Origin: Paracoccus solventivorans
Lineage (GTDB): Bacteria; Pseudomonadota; Alphaproteobacteria; Rhodobacterales; Rhodobacteraceae
Assembly: GCF_900142875.1 (NCBI RefSeq)
Contig: NZ_FRCK01000002.1
Location: 434,001 to 498,000, forward strand
Direction: 5' to 3'
DNA length: 64,000 bases
Shown here piece by piece: positions 63,565 through 64,000 of this stretch (within the stretch, counting starts at the first letter, position 1; each line of letters opens with the position of its first letter). The position numbers were made by a program, and so were the translations under genes. Below the pieces are notes generated by a model, which was not told where the DNA came from, ran no database searches, and saw nothing but the letters and a program-made list of their open reading frames with translations.

Positions 63565-63821
63565 GGCAAAGAATACTGCTGGCAGCCTTGATCTAGCAGG
63601 CTTCGGCTGCCGCCGGACCTCAAACTCACCCGCCGCTCCTCAAACCCGGCACAGCAGCGCCGGCCCCAAGGCTCGCCCCACCCGCAGCAGGCCGCGCCCG
63701 CTTGCGGCACGGATCACATCCGGCGAGGAACCTTCCGCAGTTCACACAGTTCAGTCTTCGCACAGTCTCCTCCACATCAACCAAGCCGAAGCAGCAGCAT
63801 TGCATTGTTGTCAACCGCAGA

Positions 63822-63848
63822 CGCGCCAGCCACAGGCGCGGGTTTTTT
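63822..63848 (+). terminator. Terminator-like hairpin
   Basis: Arms CGCGCC (63822-63827) and GGCGCG (63835-63840), a 7-base loop, then GG and six T. It is too far from tonB (330 bases) to be its obvious terminator and may end, or attenuate, a transcript that begins in the 63.5-63.8 kb gap. Confidence 0.5.
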
Positions 63849-63891
63849 CGCATGGCAGACGGCGCCCGGCAGCCGCAGTTTTCGCGCCTCT

Positions 63892-64000
63892 ATGTCCCAT
63901 AAGTCTGCTCTCGCCCTCCTCATCGCCGATCCCGCCACTGCCCCCGCCCCGACAGCCCCCAGCGCCGGCGCTCGGCGGGCGAGGACCAGAGCCGTTCTCC
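63892..64000 (+). CDS. Possible start of a gene cut by the window edge
   Basis: An ATG at 63892 opens a frame of at least 36 codons (MSHKSALALLIADPATAPAP) to the edge. It has an Ala/Pro-rich, weakly signal-like beginning, but no ribosome site is clear and the composition could be chance in GC-rich DNA. It is listed only because it cannot be judged within the window. Confidence 0.2.
   Translation, partial: MSHKSALALLIADPATAPAPTAPSAGARRARTRAVL

Larger units (their letters stand above)
63496..64000. other. Region after tonB, mostly without recognised genes
   Basis: About 500 bases. They hold the GGGTAAC triplet repeat, a terminator-like hairpin and a possible gene start at the right edge, each listed. 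A 75-codon minus-strand frame at 63626-63853 has no recognisable pattern and is not called. Confidence 0.5.

Noticed and set aside
63626..63853. 75-codon minus-strand gene with four cysteines
   Set aside because: CVNCGRFLAGCDPC looks like a zinc site, but the rest is low-complexity and the frame runs through the terminator-like hairpin, so support is too weak.

Overview
The window looks like chromosome, chromid or large-plasmid DNA of a Rhodobacterales-type alphaproteobacterium (Paracoccus/Rhodobacter-like). This is inferred from the very GC-rich right two thirds, the many TRAP transporters, a Tor respiratory locus, a Mu-like prophage with alphaproteobacterial tail genes, and TonB-dependent iron uptake. 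No rRNA, tRNA or CRISPR array was seen. Base composition is mixed: bases 1 to about 22,300 are visibly less GC-rich and full of relics, whereas everything to the right of a (CG)6(GA)17 microsatellite at 22,354-22,399 is compact, GC-rich and operon-dense.

Left part. Bases 1-6,736 hold a stress-type set: a P-type cation ATPase cut by the window edge, a double universal stress protein, a patatin-like lipase, a phospholipase D/cardiolipin synthase-like protein and an HdeD-like membrane protein. Bases 7,453-15,846 are the remains of a Mu-like transposable prophage reading on the minus strand. Three end repeats and a coupled run of tail genes lead to a tail-tip gene that is joined directly to the middle of the transposase gene, so the replication, head and most tail genes are missing. 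Two of its genes are broken at poly-G tracts that each carry one base too many. Bases 15,859-16,430 hold an hsdM 5' fragment and a decayed tetR gene. Bases 16,708-22,240 are an operon for uptake (TRAP) and CoA-activation of an unidentified carboxylate, closed by a clear terminator.

Middle part. Bases 22,457-30,920 are a TMAO/S-oxide respiration locus: moaA, torA (with an extra C-terminal heme c domain), torR, torS and torT, very tightly packed and with tor-box-like decamers between torA and torR. Bases 31,236-44,911 are an exopolysaccharide operon with a good promoter, a sugar-phosphate transferase, a MurJ/MVIN-type flippase, a Wza-like exporter, a glycosidase-like protein, a Wzz protein with a decayed kinase-like tail, a Wzy-type polymerase/ligase, three glycosyltransferases and a GNAT-like protein.

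Right part. Bases 45,009-57,309 form a sugar-acid catabolic region: an IclR regulator, the L-fuconate pathway (dehydratase, dehydrogenase, FAH-type hydrolase) with a TRAP transporter, then KDG kinase, a GntR regulator and a divergent operon that would convert L-galactonate through tagaturonate and altronate to KDG. Bases 57,343-61,022 are a ferric-siderophore ABC importer, divergent from exbB-exbD-tonB at 61,426-63,495, which would energise the outer-membrane step. The last 500 bases hold only a short tandem repeat, a terminator-like hairpin and a possible gene start.
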